Made by a program: the position numbers and the translations under genes
Origin: Achromobacter xylosoxidans
Lineage (GTDB): Bacteria > Pseudomonadota > Gammaproteobacteria > Burkholderiales > Burkholderiaceae_B
Direction of reading: 5' to 3'
Length of the DNA stretch: 64,000 bases
Assembly (NCBI RefSeq): GCF_001457475.1
Contig: NZ_LN831029.1
Location: 620,001-684,000 of the forward strand
The notes under the pieces: model-generated
The model's input: the letters and a program-made list of their open reading frames with translations, nothing else
The model's database searches: none
What the model was told of the DNA's origin: nothing
Shown here: in pieces, positions 1 through 8,204 of the stretch
Position numbering within the stretch: the stretch's first letter is position 1
Layout: every line of letters starts with the position of its first letter

Positions 1-1
1 G

Positions 2-433
<432 letters not shown>

Positions 434-558
434 CGCGAAAGCCGCAAATGCGGCGCGGGCCGCGGTGTTTCTTTCGATATAAAACGCAATAAACGCGAGG
501 TTCGTCCGGATCGGCCGGAAATAGGCTGACCTTTGGCAAATCCGCGTGTTTACGCCTG

Positions 559-587
559 TTTCCATTCATCCCGTGGTTCTCTACACT
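559..587 (+). promoter_or_regulatory. possible sigma-70 promoter for the sia-like operon
   Basis: TTTCCA at 559-564 and TACACT at 582-587 are separated by 17 bases, each matching 4 of 6 consensus positions, about 60 bases upstream of the chosen start at 651. This is weak, by-eye evidence. The 434-650 gap otherwise shows only short GC-rich dyads after the livF stop. Confidence 0.25.
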
Positions 588-650
588 TAGCGCGCCGTGC
601 GTACCGCGTGGATGCGTCACGTCTTAACAAGCTGTCAGGGAAGACTTCGC

Positions 651-2645
651 ATGGCGAAATGGGGTTTGCGCAAAAAATCATTGATGGCGCTGTTGCTGGC
701 CTGCCTGGTCGCGCTGGCGCCGGCCGCGCTGATCGGCTGGCAGGTGCTGGACGGCGTGCGCGATCACTTCGGCCGCGCCTTCGCCGACAACTTCACGCAG
801 CTGAACCGCCAGCGCATCCTGGCGCCGGTGTCGCGCGAGCTGGCGCTGTCGCAGCGGCTGGCCGACAGCGAGGTCACGCGCCGCTGGCTGCGCAATGAAA
901 GCGACCCGGCCGCGCGCGAACTGTTCTTCCGCGAGGCCGACGGCTACCGCCGCGACCTGCTGGGCCGCGCCTATTTCATCGCCAGCGCCGCCACCGGCCA
1001 TTACTACTTCAACGACGACCAGCCGCTGTCGGAAGCGCCGCGCTACACGCTCAGCCGCCAGGCGGCCGACGACGGCTGGTTCTACAACTCGCTCAAGGCG
1101 GGCGCGCGCTACAACATCAACGTCAATCCGGACCTCAAGCTCAAGACCACGCGGGTCTGGATCAACGTGCAGGTGCGCGACGGCGACAAGGTCATCGGCC
1201 TGACCGGCGCCGGCCTGGACGTGGGCGGCTTCCTGCGCGACTTCGTCAACAGCGGCCAGCCCGGCGTGACGCCCATCATCGTCGACGAGGATGGCGCGAT
1301 CCAGGCGCACATGGATCCGACGCTGATCGCCTACAACTCGGGCGCCAGCGGCACGCAAGGGGCCAGCGGCCGCGGCATGGTGTTCAACCTGCTCGACCCC
1401 GGCAGCGGCCGCGACGAACTGCGCTCGGCATTGCATGCGGCCCAGGCCGACCCGCAATCGGTGCAGTCGGCCTGGGTCTCGATCGACGGCGTGCGCCAGC
1501 TGGTGTCGGTGGCCTACATGCCCGAGCTGCACTGGCACGTGCTGACGGTGGTCGACCTGGGCGCGGCCCGGGTGCTGGACACCGATTGGCTGTGGCCGGC
1601 CGCCATCGGCCTGGTGCTGCTGTTCGCGGCCCTGCTGCTGTGCTTCGGCTATGCCATCGAGCGCCTGATGCTGCGGCCGCTGCGCCGCCTGCAGCAATCG
1701 GCCCGCGCCATCGCCAACGGCAGCTACGACGTGCGCCTGCCGCCGGGCGGACAGGACGAGATCGGCGACCTGAGCCGCGCCTTCGGCGTCATGGCCGACA
1801 AGGTGCGCCAGCACACCGCCGAGCTCGAGAGCAAGGTGCGCGAGCGCACCTCCGAGCTGGAGGACGCCAACCGCGCCATGGCCGCCGCGCACAAGAAGAT
1901 CGGCGATTCCATCGACTACGCCAGCCTGATCCAGCGCGCCATCCTGCCCGACCGCCAGCTGACGCAGTCGCTGGGCGCCCACCACTTCGTGCTGTGGAAG
2001 CCGCGCGACGTGGTCGGCGGCGATTTCTACGTGTTCCGCTCGGACGGCGCCAACTGCCTGCTGGGCATCATGGACTGCGCCGGCCACGGCGTGCCGGGCG
2101 CGCTGATGACCATGCTGGCGCGCGCCGCCATCGACCTGGCGATCACCGAGGCCGGCCCGGCCGATCCGGCCGGCATCCTGACGCGCACCGACAGCGCCAT
2201 CCGCGCCATGCTGGCCGACGCCCAGCTGCCGCGGGCGCTGGCCACCAACACGGACGCGGGGCTGGTATATATTGACCGCCAATCCGGCAGCTTGCGGTAT
2301 GCCGGCGCCAAGATCAGCCTGTACGCCAGCGACGGCGAGACCCTGCGCGAAGTGCCCGGGGGCAAGCGCGCGCTGGGCGACAAGCGGATCGGGACTTACC
2401 AGAACATCGAATTGCGCATGGAGCCGGGTTGGACCTATTACCTGGCGACCGACGGCTTCCTGGATCAGGCCGGCGGCGAGCATGGCTTCGGTTTCGGCAA
2501 CACGCGTTTCGCCGAAATGCTCAAGAGACACGCGCGGCAGCCGTTAACCGACCAGGCGGCGGCCTTTACCGAGGCCCTGGCCCGGTACCAGGGCGAGATG
2601 CCGCAGCGCGACGACATTACCTTGCTGTCTTTCCGTTTCGAATAA
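651..2645 (+). CDS. siaA: SiaA-like membrane PP2C/SpoIIE phosphatase with HAMP domain
   Basis: A 664-residue membrane phosphatase. TM1 covers about residues 11-32, then a large periplasmic Cache-like sensor, TM2 at about 312-336, a HAMP linker (about 337-390), a short coiled coil and a SpoIIE/PP2C domain from about 437 to the end. The phosphatase Asp motifs are GGDFYVF, MDCAGHGVPGALMT and, near the end, QRDDITLLSF. Length and order match Pseudomonas SiaA, which dephosphorylates SiaC and so frees it to activate a diguanylate cyclase. The ATG at 651 is preferred over the in-frame GTG at 597: GGGAAG lies about 7 bases upstream and the product then begins with a normal positive-inside TM1. It is followed by siaB-, siaC- and siaD-like genes in close order, so the periplasmic domain probably supplies the input for c-di-GMP output. 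Confidence 0.88.
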   Translation: MAKWGLRKKSLMALLLACLVALAPAALIGWQVLDGVRDHFGRAFADNFTQLNRQRILAPVSRELALSQRLADSEVTRRWLRNESDPAARELFFREADGYRRDLLGRAYFIASAATGHYYFNDDQPLSEAPRYTLSRQAADDGWFYNSLKAGARYNINVNPDLKLKTTRVWINVQVRDGDKVIGLTGAGLDVGGFLRDFVNSGQPGVTPIIVDEDGAIQAHMDPTLIAYNSGASGTQGASGRGMVFNLLDPGSGRDELRSALHAAQADPQSVQSAWVSIDGVRQLVSVAYMPELHWHVLTVVDLGAARVLDTDWLWPAAIGLVLLFAALLLCFGYAIERLMLRPLRRLQQSARAIANGSYDVRLPPGGQDEIGDLSRAFGVMADKVRQHTAELESKVRERTSELEDANRAMAAAHKKIGDSIDYASLIQRAILPDRQLTQSLGAHHFVLWKPRDVVGGDFYVFRSDGANCLLGIMDCAGHGVPGALMTMLARAAIDLAITEAGPADPAGILTRTDSAIRAMLADAQLPRALATNTDAGLVYIDRQSGSLRYAGAKISLYASDGETLREVPGGKRALGDKRIGTYQNIELRMEPGWTYYLATDGFLDQAGGEHGFGFGNTRFAEMLKRHARQPLTDQAAAFTEALARYQGEMPQRDDITLLSFRFE

Positions 2646-2668
2646 TCGTTATCAGGGCGGTAACTCCC

Positions 2669-3208
2669 ATGAATGCCTCCGATCTCTACGCATTGGGCGA
2701 GCGGTTCGACCAGAATCGCACGCTGTTGTGCTTCAACGGGCCGATCTCCCGCAGCCTGATCGAGGAAATCGGCAATGCGCTGAAGAACTACCTGAACGCC
2801 GAGCATGCGCGGCCGGCCGAAGCCATGGACGTGTTCTCGGTGTATATCGAGATGATCCAGAACATCCGCCAGTACGCCGCGCAGAACGGCGACGCCGACG
2901 CCGCCGCCACCGTGGTCATCGGCCGCCGCGACGAGAGCCGCTACGTGGTCTCCGCCGGCAACCTGGTCAAGGCCGAGGACGGCCACAACCTGGTGGCCCG
3001 CATCCAGCAGCTGGCCGCGCTGGACAAGGCCGCCCTGAAGGCCGAATACAAGGCCCAGCTGCACAAGCCGCGCACGCCCGGCGTGGCCTCGGGCGCGGGG
3101 CTGGGCCTGATCGATATCGCCCGCCGCGCCGGCGCGCCGCTGGAAGCCAGCCTGACGCCCGCGGCGGGCGAGGGCCGGGCCTTCTTCAGCCTGAGCGTCG
3201 TGATCTGA
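2669..3208 (+). CDS. siaB: SiaB-like kinase (HATPase-type fold, DUF6272 family)
   Basis: A 179-residue soluble protein. It has an N-box-like helix EMIQNIRQYA (about residues 61-70), in which the Asn would hold the Mg-ATP, and a late glycine-rich segment SGAGLGLIDIARRAG that resembles the G2 ATP-lid motif of GHKL kinases. In Pseudomonas SiaB is the kinase that phosphorylates SiaC and opposes SiaA. The family name comes from gene order and these motifs, not from an alignment. The ATG at 2669 lies 23 bases after the siaA-like stop; the long open frame upstream of it is a shadow of the phosphatase gene. Confidence 0.85.
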   Translation: MNASDLYALGERFDQNRTLLCFNGPISRSLIEEIGNALKNYLNAEHARPAEAMDVFSVYIEMIQNIRQYAAQNGDADAAATVVIGRRDESRYVVSAGNLVKAEDGHNLVARIQQLAALDKAALKAEYKAQLHKPRTPGVASGAGLGLIDIARRAGAPLEASLTPAAGEGRAFFSLSVVI

Positions 3209-3246
3209 CCGCGCCCGCGAGCCATAGACCCTTTTCGGAGTTATTG

Positions 3247-3624
3247 ATGAAAGACCTGAACATTCCCGGGACCCAGTCCACGCCCGCCATCACCGCCGAC
3301 GCCGCCGCCGGCGTGCTGGCGATGCGCGGCGACTCCTACCCGGAGAATTCCTTCGAACTGTTCGGCCCCGTCATCGAGTGGGTGGAAGCCTACCTGCTCA
3401 ACGGCACGGCGCCGCTCAACCTGGAACTGGAGCTGCTGTACCTGAACACCAGCAGCATCAAGTCCGTGATGGACATCTTCGACCTGCTGGAAGCCGCCCA
3501 CGCCAAGGGCCGCGGCGTCAGCGTGACCTGGTTCTACGACATGCGCAACGAGCGCGTCGGCGAGCTGGCCGAGGAATTCAAGGAAGACTGCACCTTCCCA
3601 TTCTCGGTCGTCGGCCGCCAATGA
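3247..3624 (+). CDS. siaC: SiaC-like phosphoswitch protein (DUF1987)
   Basis: A 125-residue protein with the DUF1987/STAS-like SiaC pattern: a central NLELELLYLNTSSIKSVMDI segment in which Thr falls at residue 68. This is the residue number reported as the phosphorylation site in Pseudomonas aeruginosa SiaC. In that system unphosphorylated SiaC binds and activates the diguanylate cyclase SiaD, while SiaB and SiaA add and remove the phosphate. GGAG at 3237-3240 is a good ribosome site for the ATG at 3247. The stop overlaps the next start by four bases (ATGA, 3621-3624), suggesting tight coupling and matched amounts of the switch and the cyclase. Confidence 0.9.
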   Translation: MKDLNIPGTQSTPAITADAAAGVLAMRGDSYPENSFELFGPVIEWVEAYLLNGTAPLNLELELLYLNTSSIKSVMDIFDLLEAAHAKGRGVSVTWFYDMRNERVGELAEEFKEDCTFPFSVVGRQ

Positions 3625-4418
3625 AGCCCGGCAACGCCGAGCTGGACGAACGCATCGCCGCCTTGCTGGCGGATCCTGCCTACGCCGGGCATCCGTTGCG
3701 CGAGGCCTTGCAGGACCTGTGGCGCCACACCGCCGAGCAGATGTCGCGGATCGAACGCATCACGCACCTGTCGGACGCCTACCAGTCCATGGCGCACCAG
3801 CGCGAAATGGGGCTGTGCGAGCAGTTCGACCGCCAGCTGCGGCGACTGGCGCGGATTGCGCGCATCTCCGACCACTACCAGAACATGATGCGCGACCTGA
3901 ACGCGACGCTGGAAGAAACGTCGCGCCGCGATCCGCTGACCGGATTGCTGAACCGCCGCGCCCTGATGGAGCTGATCAAGCAGGAAGTGCAGCGCGCGGC
4001 CCGCGGCGGCCAGGCTTTCGTGGTCGCCATGCTCGACGTCGACCACTTCAAGGCGGTCAACGACCGCTACGGCCACGAAGTCGGCGACCGCGCCCTGGTC
4101 GAGCTGGCCGGCGCGATGCGCCACAGCGTGCGTGAATACGACCTGTGCGGCCGTTGGGGCGGCGAGGAATTCCTGGTGCTGCTGCCGGCCACGCCGCCGG
4201 AAACGGCGCAGGGCGTGATGGACCGGCTGGTCGGCGCGGTGCGCGCCCTGGCCATCGATGTCGGCGCCGACGTGCTGCGCCTGACGGTCAGCATCGGCAT
4301 GGCCTATCACCAGCTCGGAGAAACCTTTTCAGAAACGCTCAGCCGGGCGGACCAGGCCTTGTACCTGGCCAAGCAGGACGGACGCGACCGCGTCGCACTT
4401 GGATTCCCCCGGCGCTGA
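3621..4418 (+). CDS. siaD: SiaD-like GGDEF diguanylate cyclase
   Basis: A 265-residue cytoplasmic diguanylate cyclase without membrane segments. The N-terminal ~95 residues are predicted helical (rich in L, R, Q, E) and would be the docking and dimer stalk for SiaC. The GGDEF domain runs from about residue 100: RRDPLTGLLNRR, LDVDHFKAVNDRYGHEVGD and GGEEF at 180-184. The product-inhibition I-site RxxD (REYD, 171-174) lies exactly five residues before GGEEF, so both catalysis and feedback should be intact. The ATG at 3621 overlaps the siaC-like stop. The next gene starts at the base after its stop, so the operon probably continues. Confidence 0.9.
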   Translation: MKPGNAELDERIAALLADPAYAGHPLREALQDLWRHTAEQMSRIERITHLSDAYQSMAHQREMGLCEQFDRQLRRLARIARISDHYQNMMRDLNATLEETSRRDPLTGLLNRRALMELIKQEVQRAARGGQAFVVAMLDVDHFKAVNDRYGHEVGDRALVELAGAMRHSVREYDLCGRWGGEEFLVLLPATPPETAQGVMDRLVGAVRALAIDVGADVLRLTVSIGMAYHQLGETFSETLSRADQALYLAKQDGRDRVALGFPRR

Positions 4419-7034
4419 ATGAACCCGGAGCCGCTGTCTTCCGGTATGGAGCCCCTTATGCTTGATTCTCATCCAGGCGGTTCGAGCGTGGCCCCGCAGG
4501 GCGCCGCGTGGCAGGTGGGCAACTATCTGGCGACGATGGACCGGGCACTGCTGCTGTTCGACTTCGATGCCGCCGGCTCCCTCCTGAACGCGAACGACAA
4601 CTTCCTGGCCGCGCTCGACTATTCCCGCGCCGATGTGGCCGGATTGCGCCACGACCTGCTGTGCGACAGCATGGACGAAGGCAAGGGCATCGCCAGCGCC
4701 GAGCAGATCTGGGCGCGGCTGCGTCGTGGCGAGTTCTTCTCGGGCACCTGCCGCTATCGCAAGCGCAGCGGGACCTCGGTGTGGATCGAGGCCACTTATC
4801 TGCCGATGCGCGACGAAAGCGGCGAGGTCCGCCGCATCGCGGTCATCTCGCGCAAGTCCATCGCCGACGCCGAGCGCCAGGAGGAAATCCGCCTGCTGCT
4901 GCTGGGCATCAACGAAACCGGCAACGCCGTGGCCGTGTCGGGCCGCGATGGCCGCATTGTCTACGTCAACGACGGCTTCCAGCGCATGCTGGGCTTCTCG
5001 CGCGCCGACGCGCTGGAGCAGGAGCTGGGCGAACTGCTGGCCGGCGGCCGGCCCGACGGCGGCACGCGCGAGGAACTGGACCGCCGCATCGCCTGCCGCG
5101 ACGGCTATCACAAGGACGTGCTGGTGTATGACCGGGGCGGCAAGCCGCTATGGGTGTCGGTCATGGCCAATTCCGTGTTCGACGAACGCGGATCGCTGGT
5201 CAACATCGTCGACGTGTTGACCGACATCACGCCCACCAAGGTGCACGAGGTGCTGCAACGGCGGGTGCTGCAGGCCATGGTCAACGAGGCCTCGGTGGTG
5301 GAAGTGATGAACATGGTCTGTCGCGAGGTCGAGCGCCTGGCGCCCGAGGTCGCGGCCACGGTGCTGCGGGTCGACGAGGCCGGCAAGCTGCGCCCGCTGG
5401 CCGCGCCCAGCATGCCGCCCGCCTACGCCGACGCCCTGGACGGCGAGGCCATCGGGCCGCAGGCGGGCGCCTGCGGCACGTCGGCCTTCCTGGGGCGCCC
5501 GGTGATCGTGCCCGACATCGCCACCGACCCGCTGTGGGACAACTACCGCCACTTGCCGCTGCCGGAGGACATCAAGGCCTGCTGGTCCTCGCCGATCAAG
5601 TCGAGCGACGGTCGCGTGATCGGCACGTTCGGCTTCTACTTCCGCGAACGCCGCCTGCCGGACGATTTCCATCATCGCCTGGTCGACGTATGCGTGTACC
5701 TGTGCGCGCTGGCGCTGGAGCGCGAAGAGGCCCGCGCCCGCATCCGCCAGCTGGCGTTCTACGACGAACTGACCGGCCTGCCGAACCGCAACCTGCTGCT
5801 GGCCCAGGCCGAACAGGCCATCGCCCGCGCCGAGCCCGAGCGCAAGCGCGTGGCGGTGCTGTTCCTGGACCTGGACCGCTTCAAGCAGGTCAACGACACG
5901 CTCGGCCATCCCATCGGCGACGCGCTGCTGCGCGACATCGCCCAGCGCCTGCGCCGCCTGGCGCGCGCCACGGATATTGTCGGCCGCCTGTCGGGCGACG
6001 AGTTCGTGATGCTGATGCCCGATTTCGAGCATGGCCGCCTGACGGCCGCGGCCGAGCACATCCTGGTGTCGCTGTCGCATCCCTTCGTGGCGGGCGGCGT
6101 CACGCTCAACCCGTCGGTGAGCATCGGCATCAGCGTGTTCCCGGAGAACGGCCGCGACATGGACACGCTGCTGCGCCACGCCGACATGGCGATGTACCAG
6201 GCCAAGACAGCCGGGCGCAACCGCATTTCGTTCTTCAGCGCCGAGATGAACCGGCAGGCCCAGGAACGCCTGGCACTGGAAGCGGCGTTGCGCGATGCGC
6301 TGGAGGGCCGCGCGTTGCGGCTGCACTACCAGCCGCAGGTGGGGCTGAAGAATGGCAGCCTGTATGGCGTGGAGGCGCTGGCCCGATGGCGCCATCCGAC
6401 GCTGGGCGATATCTCGCCGGCCCGGTTCGTGCCGCTGGCCGAGGAGTGCGGGCTGATCGGCGACCTGGGCGACTGGGCGGTGCGCGAGGCCTGCTCGCAG
6501 CTGTCGATCTGGCGCAACAACGGGCTGCGGGTGCCATCGGTGTCGGTGAACCTGTCGGCGACCAATTTCCACAACCTGAACCTGCCGCGGATGATCGCGG
6601 CGACGCTGGCCGAGTTCGGGCTGGCGGCGTCGGACCTGATGCTGGAGATCACCGAGGGCGTGGTGCTCGACGCCACGGCGGGCACGCTGCGCACGATCGC
6701 GGAGCTGCACCGCCTGGGGGTGCGCCTGTCGATGGACGATTTCGGCACGGGCTATTCCAGCCTGGGGCATTTGCGGCGCTTGATCGTGGACGAACTGAAG
6801 CTGGACCGCAGTTTCGTCCAGGGGCTGGAGAGCGATGACGCGGCCCGGGCGCTGACGAGCGCGGTGATCCGGATCGGGGAGAGCCTCAGCCTGCCGGTGG
6901 TGGCAGAGGGGATCGAGAATGAGGAGCAGCGGCGCTTCCTGATCGAGCAGGGGTGCGCGGCGGGGCAGGGGTTTCTGTTTTCGCCGCCGTTGCCGGCGGG
7001 GGATCTTGAGGAGTGGCTGCGGGCTAGGGGGTGA
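4419..7034 (+). CDS. PAS-PAS-GAF-GGDEF-EAL c-di-GMP signalling protein
   Basis: An 871-residue soluble protein. Visible domains are a PAS at about 35-150, a second PAS at about 160-275 (GRIVYVNDGFQRMLGFSRADAL), a GAF at about 285-435 (MPPAYADALDGEAIGPQAG), a GGDEF at about 445-605 and an EAL at about 620-868. The cyclase signature is SGDEF rather than GGDEF, though the I-site RATD is five residues upstream and the RFKQVNDTLGH metal region is kept. The EAL domain has VEALARW, NLSATNF and DDFGTGYSS, so phosphodiesterase activity is likely. The start at 4419 touches the previous stop; ATGs at 4446 and 4458 are also possible. Codon choice drifts to GGG- and GTG-rich usage in the last ~700 bases, next to a repeat-filled gap. 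In the operon it would remove or tune the c-di-GMP made by the upstream cyclase. Confidence 0.9.
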   Translation: MNPEPLSSGMEPLMLDSHPGGSSVAPQGAAWQVGNYLATMDRALLLFDFDAAGSLLNANDNFLAALDYSRADVAGLRHDLLCDSMDEGKGIASAEQIWARLRRGEFFSGTCRYRKRSGTSVWIEATYLPMRDESGEVRRIAVISRKSIADAERQEEIRLLLLGINETGNAVAVSGRDGRIVYVNDGFQRMLGFSRADALEQELGELLAGGRPDGGTREELDRRIACRDGYHKDVLVYDRGGKPLWVSVMANSVFDERGSLVNIVDVLTDITPTKVHEVLQRRVLQAMVNEASVVEVMNMVCREVERLAPEVAATVLRVDEAGKLRPLAAPSMPPAYADALDGEAIGPQAGACGTSAFLGRPVIVPDIATDPLWDNYRHLPLPEDIKACWSSPIKSSDGRVIGTFGFYFRERRLPDDFHHRLVDVCVYLCALALEREEARARIRQLAFYDELTGLPNRNLLLAQAEQAIARAEPERKRVAVLFLDLDRFKQVNDTLGHPIGDALLRDIAQRLRRLARATDIVGRLSGDEFVMLMPDFEHGRLTAAAEHILVSLSHPFVAGGVTLNPSVSIGISVFPENGRDMDTLLRHADMAMYQAKTAGRNRISFFSAEMNRQAQERLALEAALRDALEGRALRLHYQPQVGLKNGSLYGVEALARWRHPTLGDISPARFVPLAEECGLIGDLGDWAVREACSQLSIWRNNGLRVPSVSVNLSATNFHNLNLPRMIAATLAEFGLAASDLMLEITEGVVLDATAGTLRTIAELHRLGVRLSMDDFGTGYSSLGHLRRLIVDELKLDRSFVQGLESDDAARALTSAVIRIGESLSLPVVAEGIENEEQRRFLIEQGCAAGQGFLFSPPLPAGDLEEWLRARG

Positions 7035-7078
7035 GCGGTTTGCTTTTTTTCGCGGGGGGGTTCTTAAGGCGCGCGTGT

Positions 7079-7222
7079 CGGGGTCGGTGGGGGATGGCGG
7101 GGCTACGATTGCGGTCCGGAGCGTTCGCTCCGGACTTCCCCGGGCTCAACCTCGTCCGCCTTCGGCTCCCTACGGTTTCCGCCGGGCGCATCTACACGCC
7201 CCGCCATCCCCCACCGACCCCG
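7079..7222 (+). repeat. type 1 variable-arm inverted repeat (copy A)
   Basis: Perfect 25-base arms at 7079-7103 and 7198-7222 enclose a core with an inner hairpin at 7115-7134 (arms TCCGGAGCG and CGCTCCGGA) and the box GGGCGCATCTACAC. The same core occurs with other arm sequences elsewhere in the window. Confidence 0.9.
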
Positions 7223-7323
7223 CCACGCGCTCGCGATGAGACTTAGCCCCGGGCGTTGGGGCGGGCGGTGTGCTTGGCATGCTGGTGACCGTCACGGGGC
7301 GGGGAGAGGGTCTTGCGGGGCCC

Positions 7324-7358
7324 GCCGCAAGCCGGCCGCGCGGGCGGCCTTTTGCGGC
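7324..7358 (+). repeat. GC hairpin, class 2 (copy A1)
   Basis: Core GGCCGCGCGGGCGGCC flanked by arms GCCGCAA and TTGCGGC and preceded by TGCGGGGC. It is not followed by a T-run, so it is not a standard terminator. Confidence 0.85.
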
Positions 7359-7714
7359 TTACGCGGCGTCTTGCGTCGGGGTGATGGCGCTCTCGCGTGT
7401 GGGGACGGCGGAACCGTTTGCTATTGATAGTCTGTTGGCATCCCGACGGCTTGTGGTCGGCGGGAGGGCGCGTCATGCGTAACATGCCGCCGAGTCAGCA
7501 CGAGCAGCCTGGCTGCGTGGGCACATCGCAATCATGCGCCAATGAAACACCGCCCGCACCACGCCTGTTTTTGGTCGGCGCGAGAGGTCGTCACGCGCAA
7601 CATGTCTTATGCCGCGCCGACCACCACCGCCCCTCCCCCTGACGTGCGGAATCATTAAAAAAACCGCTCGCCGCCAGCGCGCAGCGCACCCGCAACACGT
7701 TCAAATGCACAGAC

Positions 7715-7748
7715 GCCCATCGTGGCCGCCCGCGCGGCCGCGATGGGC
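7715..7748 (-). repeat. GC hairpin, class 2 (copy A2)
   Basis: Arms GCCCATCG and CGATGGGC around the class 2 core, with the lead-in TGCGGGGC on the minus strand side. The equivalent copies at 34072 and 41253 have arms GCCAGTTG and CAACTGGC at the same place, so both arms differ together. Confidence 0.88.
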
Positions 7749-7810
7749 AGCCCCGCAGATTCCATTCCCCGCACACAGGTCTAGCAGCGCGACAAGCCTA
7801 GACGCACGTA

Positions 7811-7989
7811 GCCCCTCGGGCGGGCGGACCCGGTGGCGGGCAACCTCGATGCGCCCGAGGGAATCCGTAGGCAGCCGCCGGCAGGCGGCAACGAGGATGA
7901 CGAAGGGGGGGCCGCCTAGGCAAGTCCGGAGCGAACGCTCCGGACCGCAATCGTGGGCGCCCGCCACCGGGTCCGCCCGCCCGAGGGGC
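7811..7989 (-). repeat. type 2 variable-arm inverted repeat (copy A)
   Basis: Perfect 31-base arms at 7811-7841 and 7959-7989 enclose the same core as type 1, in inverted orientation (hairpin TCCGGAGCG with CGCTCCGGA; GATGCGCCC box). Type 2 differs from type 1 in the arms and in the core-to-arm junctions. Confidence 0.9.
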
Positions 7990-8204
7990 GACCTACGAAG
8001 ATCAAACGACGCCCCAAACCTCCACTGCACCCCCACTGCCAATCCCCCCAGCACCCCAAACCCGTCCCCAAAATCCCCCCCACGTTTCCCCCATTTGCGA
8101 TCCTCCCATTCCAGGTATATATTTCAAGCCTAAACTATCAAGGCCTAAAAATAGCAGCGACCCGCCCCAAGCTTCCGGGCCGCACTTCTTGGAGCGTTAC
8201 GGCA

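Larger units (their letters stand above)
7061..7997 (+). repeat. composite intergenic repeat, copy A
   Basis: The whole 7035-8204 gap is filled by a non-coding composite: a long inverted repeat of type 1 (7079-7222), hairpins at 7324-7358 and 7715-7748, and a long inverted repeat of type 2 (7811-7989). The same parts in the same order recur at 40711-41521, and inverted at 33838-34641. Copy A is about 125 bases longer because a box beginning GGTCGGCG and ending AACATG appears twice (about 7454-7486 and 7571-7594). Only shadow reading frames occur. From 7998 to 8204 the sequence is C-rich, then AT-rich (about 8110-8160), which would suit the promoter of the next operon. Confidence 0.85.

Noticed and set aside
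597..650. Upstream GTG start for the phosphatase gene
   Set aside because: It adds 18 residues without a ribosome site or family resemblance; the ATG at 651 has both.
678..2531. 617-codon open frame on the minus strand across the phosphatase gene
   Set aside because: It is the antisense shadow of a gene with clear PP2C motifs; high-GC third positions create such frames throughout the window.
7324..7358. Ordinary rho-independent terminator
   Set aside because: The stem is strong but no T-run follows, and the same core occurs in both orientations with changed arms.
7079..7989. CRISPR-like repetition
   Set aside because: Repeats are few, of unequal size, hairpin-forming and without regular unique spacers; no cas gene is present.
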